Source of the DNA: Candidatus Blautia faecipullorum
GTDB taxonomy: Bacteria > Bacillota > Clostridia > Lachnospirales > Lachnospiraceae
Reading direction: 5' to 3'
NCBI GenBank assembly: GCA_019115125.1
Contig: DXEG01000039.1
Span: 59,216 to 123,215, forward strand
DNA length: 64,000 bases
The position numbers and the translations under genes are program-made. The notes under the pieces were generated by a model. That model was not told the origin of the DNA, did no database searches, and worked only from the letters and a program-made list of their open reading frames with translations. Shown piece by piece: positions 44,033 through 53,680 of the stretch (positions are counted from its first letter, which is position 1; each line of letters begins with the position of its first letter).

Positions 44033-44941
44033 ATGACCATCAAAGATATGGAAAATTTCCGCACGGTCTGCCGGGAACAGAGCATCACAAAGGCCGCCCG
44101 GCTTCTTTACATTACGCCCCAGGGACTCAGCAAATCCATCAAGAACCTTGAGTCCGAGCTGAACACCCAGCTTCTGAACCGCAGTTCCTTCGGCATCACG
44201 CTCACCGAAACAGGGCAGTATCTTTACGACCATATTTCTGAGCTTCTGGATTCCTATTATAATATTTATAACGGAATCCAGAAAATCCAGCAGACAAAAA
44301 ACAGAGAGATCGACCTTTTGTCCGCCTATGGAATCCTCCGCCTGGTCACCCCGGAATGTATTACTGATTTCCGGAGGAAGCACCCCGAGATCACTGTCCA
44401 TTACCGGGAATATCCGGACAAACAGGTGGAGCGTCTGTTTCTTCAAAAGGAAGGAAACGTGGCCTTTACCATCGGACCCTCTGATTCCGCGGAGTTCCAT
44501 TCGGATCTTCTGGAAAGCTTTCCTGTTAAGCTTCTTGTAAACCGGCAGAATCCATTGAGCAGTAAAGCTTCTGTCACCATCGAGGATCTGAGGAATCAAC
44601 CTCTTTATCTGGAAAGCAGCGAATTTTATATCCACCATCTGATCGTAAAGCGCTGCATGGACGCAGGATTTACGCCTGATATTGTTTTCGAGACAAGCGG
44701 GTTCAGTCTCTGCCATAAAATGGTCAGAAAAAACCTCGGTATCTCCGTAGTGGTTGACTTCATTTTCGATGATATGGGGGACGACAGCATGGTCCTGATC
44801 CCCTTCTCTGACGGCAGCTATCAATGGTCCACCTATATGCTCACAAGAAAGGATCTTGACGTCAGTCCTGATATTCTTCTTTTTCAGAAGCATGTTTTAA
44901 AATGGATGAACGACATAAAAAACGGCGCTGTCACACGATAG
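44033..44941 (+). CDS. LysR-family transcriptional regulator (302 aa)
   Basis: The N-terminal winged helix (MENFRTVCREQSITKAARLLYITPQ..LSKSIKNLE, in parts) is typical of LysR. The C-terminal part is the inducer-binding domain. GAGGA precedes the ATG. It is divergent from acsA-acsB and is the obvious candidate regulator of these genes. The effector is unknown; CO- or redox-dependent control is only a guess. Confidence 0.9.
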   Translation: MTIKDMENFRTVCREQSITKAARLLYITPQGLSKSIKNLESELNTQLLNRSSFGITLTETGQYLYDHISELLDSYYNIYNGIQKIQQTKNREIDLLSAYGILRLVTPECITDFRRKHPEITVHYREYPDKQVERLFLQKEGNVAFTIGPSDSAEFHSDLLESFPVKLLVNRQNPLSSKASVTIEDLRNQPLYLESSEFYIHHLIVKRCMDAGFTPDIVFETSGFSLCHKMVRKNLGISVVVDFIFDDMGDDSMVLIPFSDGSYQWSTYMLTRKDLDVSPDILLFQKHVLKWMNDIKNGAVTR

Positions 44942-44955
44942 CCGCCGTTCTTTAT
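44921..44955. terminator. Weak hairpin at the end of the lysR gene
   Basis: AACGGC (44921-44926) pairs with GCCGTT (44944-44949), followed by CTTTATAT. The stem overlaps the lysR stop codon. A short, weak terminator. Confidence 0.45.
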
Positions 44956-44993
44956 ATAGTCCGTATTTCCGGACTGCACACTTAAATATTCTG

Positions 44994-47192
44994 TTATTTA
45001 TCCAGCCTGATTCCCGCCAGAGCCTGGGCGAAAGCGTTATTCACAGGCTCATTGGCCTCTTTCTGCTGCTGTTTCATATATTTCTGGACGTCTCTTTTTG
45101 TAACTCCGGCGCCCTCCTTTTGTCTCCGGGCCTGAAAGGCGGACAGTCGTTCTTTATGCCCACAGACGCATACGAAGGTCTCTTCCCCGCCTTTTACCAG
45201 CATCTCCATCCTCTTATGGCACTTCGGACATCGGGCGTTTGTCGTACGGGCTATGGTCTCCCTGTAGCCGCATTCCCTGTCCTGGCATACCAGCATCCGG
45301 CTGTTTTTGCCGTTGACCGCCAGAAGACGCTTGCCGCAGTCGGGACAGATCTTATTTGTCAGGTTATCGTGGCGGAAAGTTCCCTCTCCTGTTTTAATCT
45401 CATCTACGATCTCACAGGTGTATTTGCGGATTCCTTCCAGGAACTCATCCTGCCGCAGTCTGCCCCTGGCAATGTCCGAAAGCTTTTTCTCCCAGTCCGC
45501 CGTAAGATCCGGTTTTCTCAGATCCTCCGGCACAAGCTCCAGAAGCTGCTTTGCCTTGGAGGTAAGATGTATCTCATTCCCCTTCTTTTCCATCAAGAAG
45601 GTGTTAAAAAGCTTCTCTATGATATCTGCCCGGGTCGCCACCGTTCCCAGGCCTCCGGTCTCGCCCAGCGTTTTTGCCGCCTGCTGATCCTTTACCGACA
45701 GATATTTCACCGGATTCTCCATGGCCGCCAGAAGCGTGGCCTCCGTAAATCTGGCCGGAGGCTTCGTCTGTCCGGAGGTAAGCTGAAGCCTTTCTATCTG
45801 GTGCTTCTGCCCCTTGTGAAAGACCGGAAGGCTCTGATCCTTCAGCTCCTGGCTCTCTGTTTCTTCATCCTCTTCCTGGAAGCCGTCCTCATAAACCGCC
45901 TTCCAGCCGGAATCTGTCACTACCTTGCCCCGGGCTGCAAAACGGTATCCTGCCGCCTCTCCCTCCACGGCTGTCTGCTCGTAGACAAACGGCGGATAAA
46001 GAACGCTCAGGAATCTTCTCACGACCATATCATAGATTTTCCGCTCCTCATTGGTCATATGGTCAAGCTGTACAAACTGCTCTGTGGGGATGATGGCGTG
46101 ATGATCGGTCACCTTCTTATCATCCACAAAGCTTCCGTTGGTCTGGAGCGGCTTCGTGAGAAGAGCTCCCGCCAGTTTCCGGTAAGGCCCCGTACCGCAG
46201 GCCTTCAGACGCTCCCTGATAGTGGGAACCACATCTTTTCCGATATACCGGGAATCGGTTCGGGGATAGGTAAGTACCTTATGATTTTCATACAGCCTCT
46301 GCATGATGTTCAGGGTTTCTTTCGCGGAAAATCCATATTTCTGGTTTGCCTCCCGCTGAAGCGTGGTAAGATCATACAGTCCCGGCGCATATGATTTCTT
46401 TGGTTTTTTCTCCACTGAAACGATCTCCAGGAAAGAATGTCCGGCCTTTTCCCGGATCTCCTCAGCCTTTTCCCGGTGGAAGGTGCGGGTGCTTCCGTTC
46501 TTTCCGTCCTTCCAGATCCACTGTACGCCTCCTGCCTGGAGCGCGATACCGAAATATTCCTTTGGTTTGAAATGACGGATCTCCTCCTCACGCATGGCGA
46601 TCATGGCAAGGGTGGGAGTCTGTACCCGGCCGCAGGAAAGCTGAGCGTTGTATTTGCAGGTGAGAGCTCTGGTCCCGTTCATTCCCACCAGCCAGTCGGC
46701 CTCTGCTCTGGCGGCAGCCGCCCGGTACAAATTCTGGTACTCTTTGCCATCTCTCAGATTATGAAATCCATCTTTGATGGCCTTGTCGGTAACAGAAGAA
46801 ATCCACAGACGCCGTACAGGTTTCCGGCAGCCGGATTTTTCCAGAATCCAGCGTGCCACCAGCTCTCCCTCTCTGCCCGCGTCTGTGGCGATCACAATGT
46901 CTCCGATATCTTTTCTGAAAAGCTGCGTCTTCACCGCCTGGAACTGTTTCGAGGTCTGACGGATCACTACCAGCTTCATCTTTTCCGGCATCATGGGAAG
47001 GGTGCCCATATCCCATTTTGTATACTTTTTATCGTACTCTTCCGGATCCGCAAGTGTCACAAGATGTCCCAGAGCCCAGGTGACCACATACTCCTTTCCC
47101 TCCAGAGCGCCGCCTGTCTTCTGGTTACAGTGAAGCACTCTGGCAATGTCTCTTGCCACAGATGGCTTCTCAGCAATTACAAGTGATTTCAT
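44994..47192 (-). CDS. topB: DNA topoisomerase III (732 aa)
   Basis: A type IA topoisomerase. The TOPRIM domain begins KSLVIAEKPSVARDIARVL and contains ATDAGREGE (102-110); the catalytic Tyr is Tyr309 in VLTYPRTDSRYIG. Four Cys near residues 620-690 (CPDCGKRLLA; CPKCHKRM) are zinc-ribbon-like. The sequence is full length. The gene lies downstream of the response regulator by 17 bases on the same strand. Confidence 0.95.
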   Translation of the reverse strand: MKSLVIAEKPSVARDIARVLHCNQKTGGALEGKEYVVTWALGHLVTLADPEEYDKKYTKWDMGTLPMMPEKMKLVVIRQTSKQFQAVKTQLFRKDIGDIVIATDAGREGELVARWILEKSGCRKPVRRLWISSVTDKAIKDGFHNLRDGKEYQNLYRAAAARAEADWLVGMNGTRALTCKYNAQLSCGRVQTPTLAMIAMREEEIRHFKPKEYFGIALQAGGVQWIWKDGKNGSTRTFHREKAEEIREKAGHSFLEIVSVEKKPKKSYAPGLYDLTTLQREANQKYGFSAKETLNIMQRLYENHKVLTYPRTDSRYIGKDVVPTIRERLKACGTGPYRKLAGALLTKPLQTNGSFVDDKKVTDHHAIIPTEQFVQLDHMTNEERKIYDMVVRRFLSVLYPPFVYEQTAVEGEAAGYRFAARGKVVTDSGWKAVYEDGFQEEDEETESQELKDQSLPVFHKGQKHQIERLQLTSGQTKPPARFTEATLLAAMENPVKYLSVKDQQAAKTLGETGGLGTVATRADIIEKLFNTFLMEKKGNEIHLTSKAKQLLELVPEDLRKPDLTADWEKKLSDIARGRLRQDEFLEGIRKYTCEIVDEIKTGEGTFRHDNLTNKICPDCGKRLLAVNGKNSRMLVCQDRECGYRETIARTTNARCPKCHKRMEMLVKGGEETFVCVCGHKERLSAFQARRQKEGAGVTKRDVQKYMKQQQKEANEPVNNAFAQALAGIRLDK

Positions 47193-47209
47193 TTATCTGT
47201 CCTTTTCTC

Positions 47210-47875
47210 TTATTTTCCCATCTTATAGCCGATTCCCCTTACCGTCTCAATGAGATCTCCCGCTTCGCCAAGCTTCTGACGGAGCGTACGGATATGTACG
47301 TCCACCGTCCGGCTCTCGCCGTCAAACTCGTATCCCCAGATCTGATTAAGAAGCTGCGTTCTGGACAAGACCATGCCGCTGTTTTTCAGCAGGAGGCAGA
47401 GCATCTCATATTCTTTCAGAGTCAGGCTTACCGGCTCCTGATTAACAGTTACCACATATCTGGAAGGACACACATACAGATTTCCGATCCGGTATTCCTC
47501 CGCCCCCTTGTCCTCAACTCTCCTGAGTCTCGCCTTGATACGGGAAATCAGCTCCATCATACGGAAGGGCTTGGGGATATAATCATCAGCCCCGCTGTCA
47601 AGTCCCATTACCGTATCATACTCACTGCCTTTAGCCGTCAGCATGATAACAGGCAGCTTTCTCGTATCCGGCCTTGCTCTCAGCTTTTTCAGTATTGAGA
47701 TCCCGTCCTCCTCAGGAAGCATAATATCCAGAAGGATCAGGGAGGGAAGCTCCTTCTCCAGTTCTTTCCAGAACTGGGCCGGCTTTTCAAATCCCTTTGC
47801 GTCAAGCTCCTGGCTCTTCAGCGTATAAACCACAAGCTCACGGATGCTTTCGTCATCCTCAACCAAATATATCAT
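47210..47875 (-). CDS. OmpR/PhoB-family response regulator (221 aa)
   Basis: The receiver (EDDESIRELV; phospho-acceptor Asp in LILLDIMLPEEDG; Lys in DYIPKPF) is joined to a winged-helix domain (LTLKEYEMLCLLL; SRTVDVHIRTLRQKLG; VRGIGYKM). GGAGG precedes the start. No histidine kinase gene is next to it: topB is downstream and a fic gene upstream, so it is an orphan or its partner is elsewhere. Confidence 0.92.
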   Translation of the reverse strand: MIYLVEDDESIRELVVYTLKSQELDAKGFEKPAQFWKELEKELPSLILLDIMLPEEDGISILKKLRARPDTRKLPVIMLTAKGSEYDTVMGLDSGADDYIPKPFRMMELISRIKARLRRVEDKGAEEYRIGNLYVCPSRYVVTVNQEPVSLTLKEYEMLCLLLKNSGMVLSRTQLLNQIWGYEFDGESRTVDVHIRTLRQKLGEAGDLIETVRGIGYKMGK

Positions 47876-48032
47876 ATCTATTTAACCTCCGGACTTTGAC
47901 ATTTTTCATTCAGTATATAAGCTTCGGGTTAAGTTTCCAGTGTCCGGACTGTAAAATTTGTGTAAAGATTTCTCTTGCTTCTTTCCCCGGCCTCCTTTCC
48001 TTTTGCTCCACTCCTTCAATCTTCAATAGCTG

Positions 48033-48644
48033 TTACTTTTCCAAAAATTCTTGTGTCTTAAAAATATAATATCCTTCATAATAATAGCTGTGATCGATGC
48101 CCTTCATATAAATTTCACGGTCATAAATATTATCCGTCAGAGCATTTTTTAAAAGAAGCTTAATTTCAATATCTTTAATTGGGCTTCGCTCCATAGCAAG
48201 CAAATAATCTTCTTTATCTACCTTGCTCCAATCCACCACATAACCGATTTCTTTTTTCAACATCAGATCAAGCCATATTCTTGTGCTTCTTCCGTTACCT
48301 TCTCTGAAGGGATGGGCAACGTTCATTTCCACATATTTCTCAATAATCTCGTCAAACGTTGACTGAGGCATTTTATCAATATTCTGCAAAGCTGCTCCCA
48401 AATACATCAGCGGCGCAAATCTGAAATTGCCTTTGGACAGATTCACTTCGCGAAGCTTACCGGCAAACTCATAAATCTCGTCAAATAAATATTTATGAAT
48501 GGCCGCAAGACTTTCATATGTACCTGGCTCCAGTTTTTCCAGGAATCCGTTTTCAAACATTTCTATGGCTTTTTGCTTACTGATTTTTTCTTCTGTTCTT
48601 GCCAATTCTGTTGAATCAGTAATACTCAATTTATTTTCAAGCAT
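48033..48644 (-). CDS. Fic-family protein, probable AMP transferase (203 aa)
   Basis: The catalytic motif HPFREGNGRS is intact, so it can probably transfer AMP or another nucleotide moiety. The ATG at 48644, after GGGGTG, is preferred over the one five codons upstream. The flap and helix region FAGKLREVNLSKGNF is typical. A recognised antitoxin gene is not next to it. Neighbouring DNA to the right is a decayed ABC locus. Confidence 0.88.
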   Translation of the reverse strand: MLENKLSITDSTELARTEEKISKQKAIEMFENGFLEKLEPGTYESLAAIHKYLFDEIYEFAGKLREVNLSKGNFRFAPLMYLGAALQNIDKMPQSTFDEIIEKYVEMNVAHPFREGNGRSTRIWLDLMLKKEIGYVVDWSKVDKEDYLLAMERSPIKDIEIKLLLKNALTDNIYDREIYMKGIDHSYYYEGYYIFKTQEFLEK

Positions 48645-48684
48645 AATTTCACCCCACATTCATCCGCGCTCTGATCATTATACA

Positions 48685-49347
48685 TCATATTATAAGTTTT
48701 GTACCATATAATCGGTAATAAATTCCCGGCATCCTTACTTTTTTCTTGAATATCCCAGAAAGCTGATTACAATAGAGAACAAAAAAATAACAGTGGCGGC
48801 GGCACATAGCCAAAGCAAATAAACTGAAATAGAAGCAGGTCACAATCATATTCTTATATTTTCTCTTTACCTTTTCCTTATCTTTTACCAAACATTCGAT
48901 TCCACTGCTCGACTGACGGGAAATAAGATAGTCTTTCGGGGATAACGCGACAAACTCACTCCGCCGGCATTTCAATATTCCGTAATGGTAAATCAGATCA
49001 TCCTTTTGCTCTTCAAAAATCACTTTACCCTGATGGATAAAAATCACATAATCGGCAATTTTTTGAATGTCTGATATTATATGTGAAGAAAAGAAAACCG
49101 CATGAGTTTCGTCCTGAATGAAATCCAGAAACAGATCTAATATCTCATCACGCGCAACTGGATCAAGCCCTGTTGTTGCCTCATCCAAAATTAGCAATTT
49201 CGGAGAATGGGACAACGCACATATGATTGAAAGCTTCATTTTCATTCCTTTTGAAAAAGAACCGATCGGCTTTTTTTCCGGAATTTCAAATTTCTTTAAG
49301 TATTCATAATATAAGCTATCATTCCATGAAGAAAAAACACTTGACAA
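48685..49347 (-). pseudogene. Decayed ABC transporter: ATPase C-terminal half fused to a permease tail
   Basis: The reading frame holds the ABC signature (GSFSKGMKMKLS) and Walker B (LLILDEATTGLD) of a YtrB-like ATPase, but the Walker A and the first ~100 residues are missing. After about residue 170 the frame changes character. In another frame a membrane-protein end (VIFLFSIVISFLGYSRKK, stop at 48735-48737) fits the C-terminus of the partner ABC-2 permease. This is best explained by a deletion that joined the two genes, followed by frame loss. Confidence 0.75.
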
Positions 49348-49463
49348 AGCACGCTACAAAAAAGGGCTGCATTTCTGCCATCTATAGAAAAAACAAATAA
49401 GGGCTGTATTTCCCAGGGCTTATAAAAATTTTGAGAAGTACGAAGAAAAGCCTGTACACAAAT

Positions 49464-50480
49464 TCAATTAAATCCATAGAATTTCTGGCAGACCTTATAA
49501 GCCGCCACAAACATCTTGCGTCCGCCTTTTCCGGGAAGATTTGCAGCTCTTCCCAGCAGACTGTAGCGCAGTTTGCGGTAAAGCCAGCGGTCCTGCTCGC
49601 GAATATATTCCATCAGCTCTTTTTTCTTCTCCAGAGCCTCCTCCGTCCCGGCCCGCACCAGCATGATGGAGGAAACAGTGGTAATGATGTCCAGATAGCT
49701 GAGCATATAGTCGCGAAGGCGGCGGTTATTGCCGAATCTGCATTTATGAAACGCGTCCGCCATCAGTTTGTTTACGCGGATCTGCTGATCGATCCGGCGG
49801 ATCATAACCTTTTCATTTACCGACTGATCTTCCCGTCCGATGAAATAACGGTAAAAATTCACATCCAGGTAGTACATGTTTTTTACATAGGGAAGCGGTT
49901 CAAAAGCAAAAATATTATCCACATAAAACGTATGCTTTGGCAGCTCCAGTCCACATTCATGAAGGAGCTTTGTCCGATAGATCATGGAATGCATCAGAAG
50001 ATATTTGCCTCTGTGCATGTGTACGCTCTCCCATCCGAATATCTCGTCCGACGGCAGGCAATGACGGTACTGCATCACCTTTTTCCTGGAGGCTCCCTGC
50101 TTTTCATAAACAAAATTACTGATGAGAAGATCTACGGTGTGAGGCCCTCTTATCAGCTCCTCAAGAGTATTGAGAATTTTCCTGTAGGCATCCTCGTTTA
50201 CCCAGTCGTCACTGTCCACCACCTTAAAGTACAGTCCGGTGGCATTTCGTATTCCAGCGTTCACGGCCTCGCCGTGACCTCCGTTTTCCTGATGGATCGC
50301 TCTGACAATGGTGGGATATCTCTCCGCGTAATCGTCTGCTATCTCTGCCGTGCGGTCCGAGGAGCCGTCGTCCACCACAAGGATCTCCACATCCTCGCCC
50401 CCTGTCAGCAGAGAATCGATACACTTATGCATATAAGCCTCTGAATTATAGCAGGGAATCGCTATACTTAAAAGTTTCAT
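49464..50480 (-). CDS. Family 2 glycosyltransferase (338 aa)
   Basis: The GT-A fold signature starts LLSIAIPCYNSEAYMHKCI, with VLVVDDGSSDRTAEIAD (in parts) and the DxD-type KVVDSDDWVNEDAY near residue 93. GGAGGA precedes the start. There is no membrane segment. It transfers a sugar from a nucleotide donor to a wall or surface polymer. No glycan cluster surrounds it. Confidence 0.92.
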   Translation of the reverse strand: MKLLSIAIPCYNSEAYMHKCIDSLLTGGEDVEILVVDDGSSDRTAEIADDYAERYPTIVRAIHQENGGHGEAVNAGIRNATGLYFKVVDSDDWVNEDAYRKILNTLEELIRGPHTVDLLISNFVYEKQGASRKKVMQYRHCLPSDEIFGWESVHMHRGKYLLMHSMIYRTKLLHECGLELPKHTFYVDNIFAFEPLPYVKNMYYLDVNFYRYFIGREDQSVNEKVMIRRIDQQIRVNKLMADAFHKCRFGNNRRLRDYMLSYLDIITTVSSIMLVRAGTEEALEKKKELMEYIREQDRWLYRKLRYSLLGRAANLPGKGGRKMFVAAYKVCQKFYGFN

Positions 50481-50540
50481 CGCATTTCCTCCTTTTTGCC
50501 GTGTATTCCGGTATTTGATATCTTATTCTTTACTGTATTT

Positions 50541-51626
50541 TCATTTATTATCATCCCGCGCCGCGGTAAACAGATTTTCTCCCTGTTTCATGTATTTTGT
50601 ATATGCGCGAAAGGCAGACGGAATGGCATATTGTTTTTCTGACTGCGCCTTCTCTACAAAAAGCAGCCCATGATTTTTCATCTGCTCCAGAGACGCCACT
50701 CTGATCAGATATCCTGTCATTCTCCATTCTATATGGGAAAAGATATGCCTGGACGTTTCCAGTTCTTTAATGAACAAGGGCTCCAGATCCAGCTCCTTCA
50801 CCCTTTCCAGCGCCTCCTGCTGTGTCAGAGCGCCTTCTATATTAGGAAGCTCGTACAGACCTGCCAGGAGCCCCTTTGAGGGCCGTCTGCGGATAGCGGT
50901 CCTGTCCCCGTCCTGAATCACTAAAACTGTTCTGTCTTCCAGTCTTCGTTCTTTTTTCTTCGCTTTTACAGGAAGCTCCTCCACAGTCCCATGGCGGTAA
51001 GCCTTACAGCAGAACGCTGCCGGACACTCCCCGCATTTTGGCGAGCCGTTGGGAACACAGATCACCGCTCCCAGCTCCATCAGAGCCTGATTAAAGTCTC
51101 CGGGACAGTCTCCGGGCATGATCGCGAGGAGCTCTTCCTCTATTTTTTTACGCACTGACTGCTTCATAATATCCTCGCGGCTCTCCGTTATTCTTGAGAT
51201 AACTCTCAGAACGTTTCCGTCCACCGCCGGAACCGGAATATGATAGGCAATAGAAGCGATCGCTCCCGCCGTATAGCTTCCAATTCCCTTCAGGGAAAGC
51301 AGCTTCTGATGATCTGCCGGCAGAACCCCACCATATTCAACAGTCACTGTCCGGGCCGCCTCCTGCATATTACGAACGCGGTTATAATAGCCCAGCCCTT
51401 CCCAAAGCTTCATCAGTTTCTTTTCCGGGCAGAGGGCCAGCGCCCGCACATCGGGAAGCTCTGTTATAAACCTCTCAAAATAAGGCTTTACCGCCTCCAC
51501 CCTTGTCTGCTGGAGCATAATCTCCGACACCCAGGTATAATAAGCGTTATCCTGGTCTCGCCAGGGAAGGATCCTCTTATTTTCTCTGTACCATTCCACC
51601 AAAGGGCTGACAATCTGTTTCAGCAT
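50541..51626 (-). CDS. mutY: A/G-specific adenine glycosylase (361 aa)
   Basis: A DNA repair enzyme that removes A opposite 8-oxoguanine. The HhH-GPD region has LSLKGIGSYTAGAIASIAY and VDGNVLRVISRI, with the catalytic Asp. The iron-sulfur cysteines are in CVPNGSPKCGECPAAFCC, and the C-terminal NUDIX-like domain carries VLVIQDGDRTAIRRR. The start overlaps the sfsA stop by 7 bases, so the two are coupled. Confidence 0.94.
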   Translation of the reverse strand: MLKQIVSPLVEWYRENKRILPWRDQDNAYYTWVSEIMLQQTRVEAVKPYFERFITELPDVRALALCPEKKLMKLWEGLGYYNRVRNMQEAARTVTVEYGGVLPADHQKLLSLKGIGSYTAGAIASIAYHIPVPAVDGNVLRVISRITESREDIMKQSVRKKIEEELLAIMPGDCPGDFNQALMELGAVICVPNGSPKCGECPAAFCCKAYRHGTVEELPVKAKKKERRLEDRTVLVIQDGDRTAIRRRPSKGLLAGLYELPNIEGALTQQEALERVKELDLEPLFIKELETSRHIFSHIEWRMTGYLIRVASLEQMKNHGLLFVEKAQSEKQYAIPSAFRAYTKYMKQGENLFTAARDDNK

Positions 51627-52318
51627 AAAGGCTCCTCCAGGTCAATGGGAACGGGATCCCGGATTTCCAGACTGTCTTCTCCTACCAGGCAGTCATAGGC
51701 CAGCACTTTTACCCCTGCTCTCTGAGCCTCTCCTACGGCTTTTCCAAAAGCGGCATGAGTGCCCCAGTTTGGCTGAAACAGCCTGACGCCTCTCATCTGG
51801 ATCACAAAGAGCAGATACGCTTCATATCCCTCCCGGATACAGTGAACCAGCTCCTGCACATGCTTCACGCCCCTTTCTGTGGGGGCGTCCGGAAATCTGG
51901 CAATGTTGTTTTCCTCCAGAGTCACGCCCTTCACCTCCACAAAGGCTTTTCGCCCGGAGGCTGTTTCCACATAAAGATCAAATCTGGAATTCCCATGCTT
52001 TTTTTCCCGGGATACCGTGTGTTCCTCATCAAAAAAGCTTCCGTCTCTCAGCCATTCCTCCGCGGCCCTGTTCGGCGCCTGGGAATCCATGTTGATCCAG
52101 CGGCCTTCTTTACAGACACTGATCAGATCATATCTGGTCTTGCGGGCCGGATTTCCGCTTTTCTCGAGTATGATCTCACATCCCGGAACCAGCAGCTCCC
52201 GGCATCTTCCTGTATTTTTCACATGGACAGTTTCCACCTTTCCCTGGAGCTCTACATGAGCGATAAAGCGGTTGGGACGGTCTAAAAACTGTGCCCTGAC
52301 TGTACGATTATATTTCAT
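51620..52318 (-). CDS. sfsA: SfsA family protein (232 aa)
   Basis: It begins with an OB-like part (RAQFLDRPNRFIAHVEL; HVKNTGRCRELLVPG) and continues with a PD-(D/E)XK-like nuclease core (SRFDLYVETASGRKAFVEVKGVTLE), as in sugar fermentation stimulation proteins. These bind DNA; their exact role is unsettled. It is the first gene of an sfsA-mutY operon. Confidence 0.93.
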   Translation of the reverse strand: MKYNRTVRAQFLDRPNRFIAHVELQGKVETVHVKNTGRCRELLVPGCEIILEKSGNPARKTRYDLISVCKEGRWINMDSQAPNRAAEEWLRDGSFFDEEHTVSREKKHGNSRFDLYVETASGRKAFVEVKGVTLEENNIARFPDAPTERGVKHVQELVHCIREGYEAYLLFVIQMRGVRLFQPNWGTHAAFGKAVGEAQRAGVKVLAYDCLVGEDSLEIRDPVPIDLEEPLC

Positions 52319-52492
52319 TTCACTCTACCTCGCGGCTGTTTTTCGTAATAACCTGCGCATTTTCATCCGGTGGAAATGCCAGGTATAAGCAACAGTATCC
52401 TTATCTGTCCTACCATCATACCATAAATCTTCAAAAAAGACAGTTGCTTTTTTCTATTTTCTCCTATAGAATATGGGAGAAAGGATGACGAT

Positions 52493-53113
52493 ATGGACAG
52501 TATTATTTTTGATTTAGACGGAACACTCTGGGATTCCACGGAAATCGTGGCAAATGCCTGGACAGAATACCTCAATAACACAGAGCATATGGACATTACC
52601 ATTACCGTTGAGAAGCTGAAGGCTCTTTTCGGCCGTCCCATGCCCCAGATCGCTGAAAAGGTTTTTACCGGCCGCAGCCGGGAGGAACAGCTTCGTCTGC
52701 TGGACAACTGCTGCCAGGCGGAACACCGCGCGCTCCTGAAGCACTGCGCGCCCCTTTACGAGGATCTGGAAGAAGCTCTTCAGACCTTATCCCGGAAATA
52801 CCAGCTTTATATTGTCAGCAACTGTCAGGCAGGCTACATTGAAGTCTTCCTGGAAGCCTCCGGACTGGGCAGATATTTCACGGGACATCTCTGTCACGGC
52901 GACACCGGCGCGGACAAGCCGGAAACTCTTTCGATCCTCATCCGCCGCCAGGGACTTAAGGCTCCCGTTTATGTTGGCGATACTATGGGCGATTTTCTTT
53001 CCTGCCAAAAAGCCGGGGTACCTTTTGTATTTGCCTCCTATGGATTCGGAGAGGTTCCCGCCCCCGATTACCGTATTGAGAGGCCTATGGATCTTGTCCG
53101 TCTCTTTATATAA
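52493..53113 (+). CDS. HAD-family hydrolase, phosphoglycolate phosphatase-like (206 aa)
   Basis: Motif I is FDLDGTLWDS with the nucleophile Asp, motif II IVSNCQ, motif III a Lys in TGADKPETL and motif IV GDTMGDF. A helical cap lies between motifs I and II. The gene has its own terminator and stands alone. The substrate is unknown; phosphoglycolate and pyrophosphate are typical of the group. Confidence 0.88.
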   Translation: MDSIIFDLDGTLWDSTEIVANAWTEYLNNTEHMDITITVEKLKALFGRPMPQIAEKVFTGRSREEQLRLLDNCCQAEHRALLKHCAPLYEDLEEALQTLSRKYQLYIVSNCQAGYIEVFLEASGLGRYFTGHLCHGDTGADKPETLSILIRRQGLKAPVYVGDTMGDFLSCQKAGVPFVFASYGFGEVPAPDYRIERPMDLVRLFI

Positions 53114-53215
53114 CGAGAGAATCCGCAGAAATCATCCAAAGCAGAGCGTTCGTATTATAGGCAAGCTTGTAATTACGGCTTAGAACAATTTGTGATGCAC
53201 TTTCCTATAATAGAT

Positions 53216-53256
53216 GCAAAGAGCATGGAAAATTACTGTCTTCCATGCTCTTTTTT
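53216..53256 (+). terminator. Terminator after the HAD hydrolase gene
   Basis: AGAGCATGGAA (53219-53229) pairs with TTCCATGCTCT (53241-53251) across an 11-base loop, followed by TTTTTC. It lies 105 bases after the stop. Confidence 0.85.
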
Positions 53257-53321
53257 CAAAGCAGAAACAGACCTCTTATCACAAATCCGCCCCGGCTTTT
53301 CTCACTATTCACAAATCTTTA

Positions 53322-53618
53322 TTATTTTGTGCATTTATACTTCAAATATAACATCAGTCCCGCGAGGATAAGCACCAAAACTACAATATACCCGATTTTT
53401 GCGGCCACTCCTGTAGTGTAGGAATCGATTCCTGTCGCAAGGCCGATAAGGATCAGCGCTACTCCTGAACCCTTGGACATTTTCTTCTCATCATATTTCG
53501 CCTTGCGGAGCTGTGTGTTGCCGCCCTTCAAAAAAATATCTCCGTGCCCCGTCAGAAGCATAATCCCTACAATAATCGCCGCCCCCGCAAGCACAAAGTC
53601 AAACGTTCTTCCCATCAT
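53322..53618 (-). CDS. Small membrane protein, DUF3784-like (98 aa)
   Basis: The ATG at 53618 after AGGA is used; a longer start would overlap the end of the L,D-transpeptidase gene. Two or three hydrophobic segments (FDFVLAGAAIIVGIMLLTG; GVALILIGLATGID; IGYIVVLVLILAGLMLYL) flank the polar motif YDEKKMSKGSG, as in DUF3784 proteins of Clostridia. The function is unknown. It lies 60 bases downstream of the transpeptidase gene on the same strand. Confidence 0.6.
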   Translation of the reverse strand: MMGRTFDFVLAGAAIIVGIMLLTGHGDIFLKGGNTQLRKAKYDEKKMSKGSGVALILIGLATGIDSYTTGVAAKIGYIVVLVLILAGLMLYLKYKCTK

Positions 53619-53680
53619 CTTCTTATCCTGCCTTTTTCTTTCCCGGCAGAAAGCTTCACATCTTTCCGCCGGGATATTAT

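Noticed and set aside
48033-48644. Fic protein as one half of a toxin-antitoxin pair.
   Set aside because: No adjacent small antitoxin gene could be supported.
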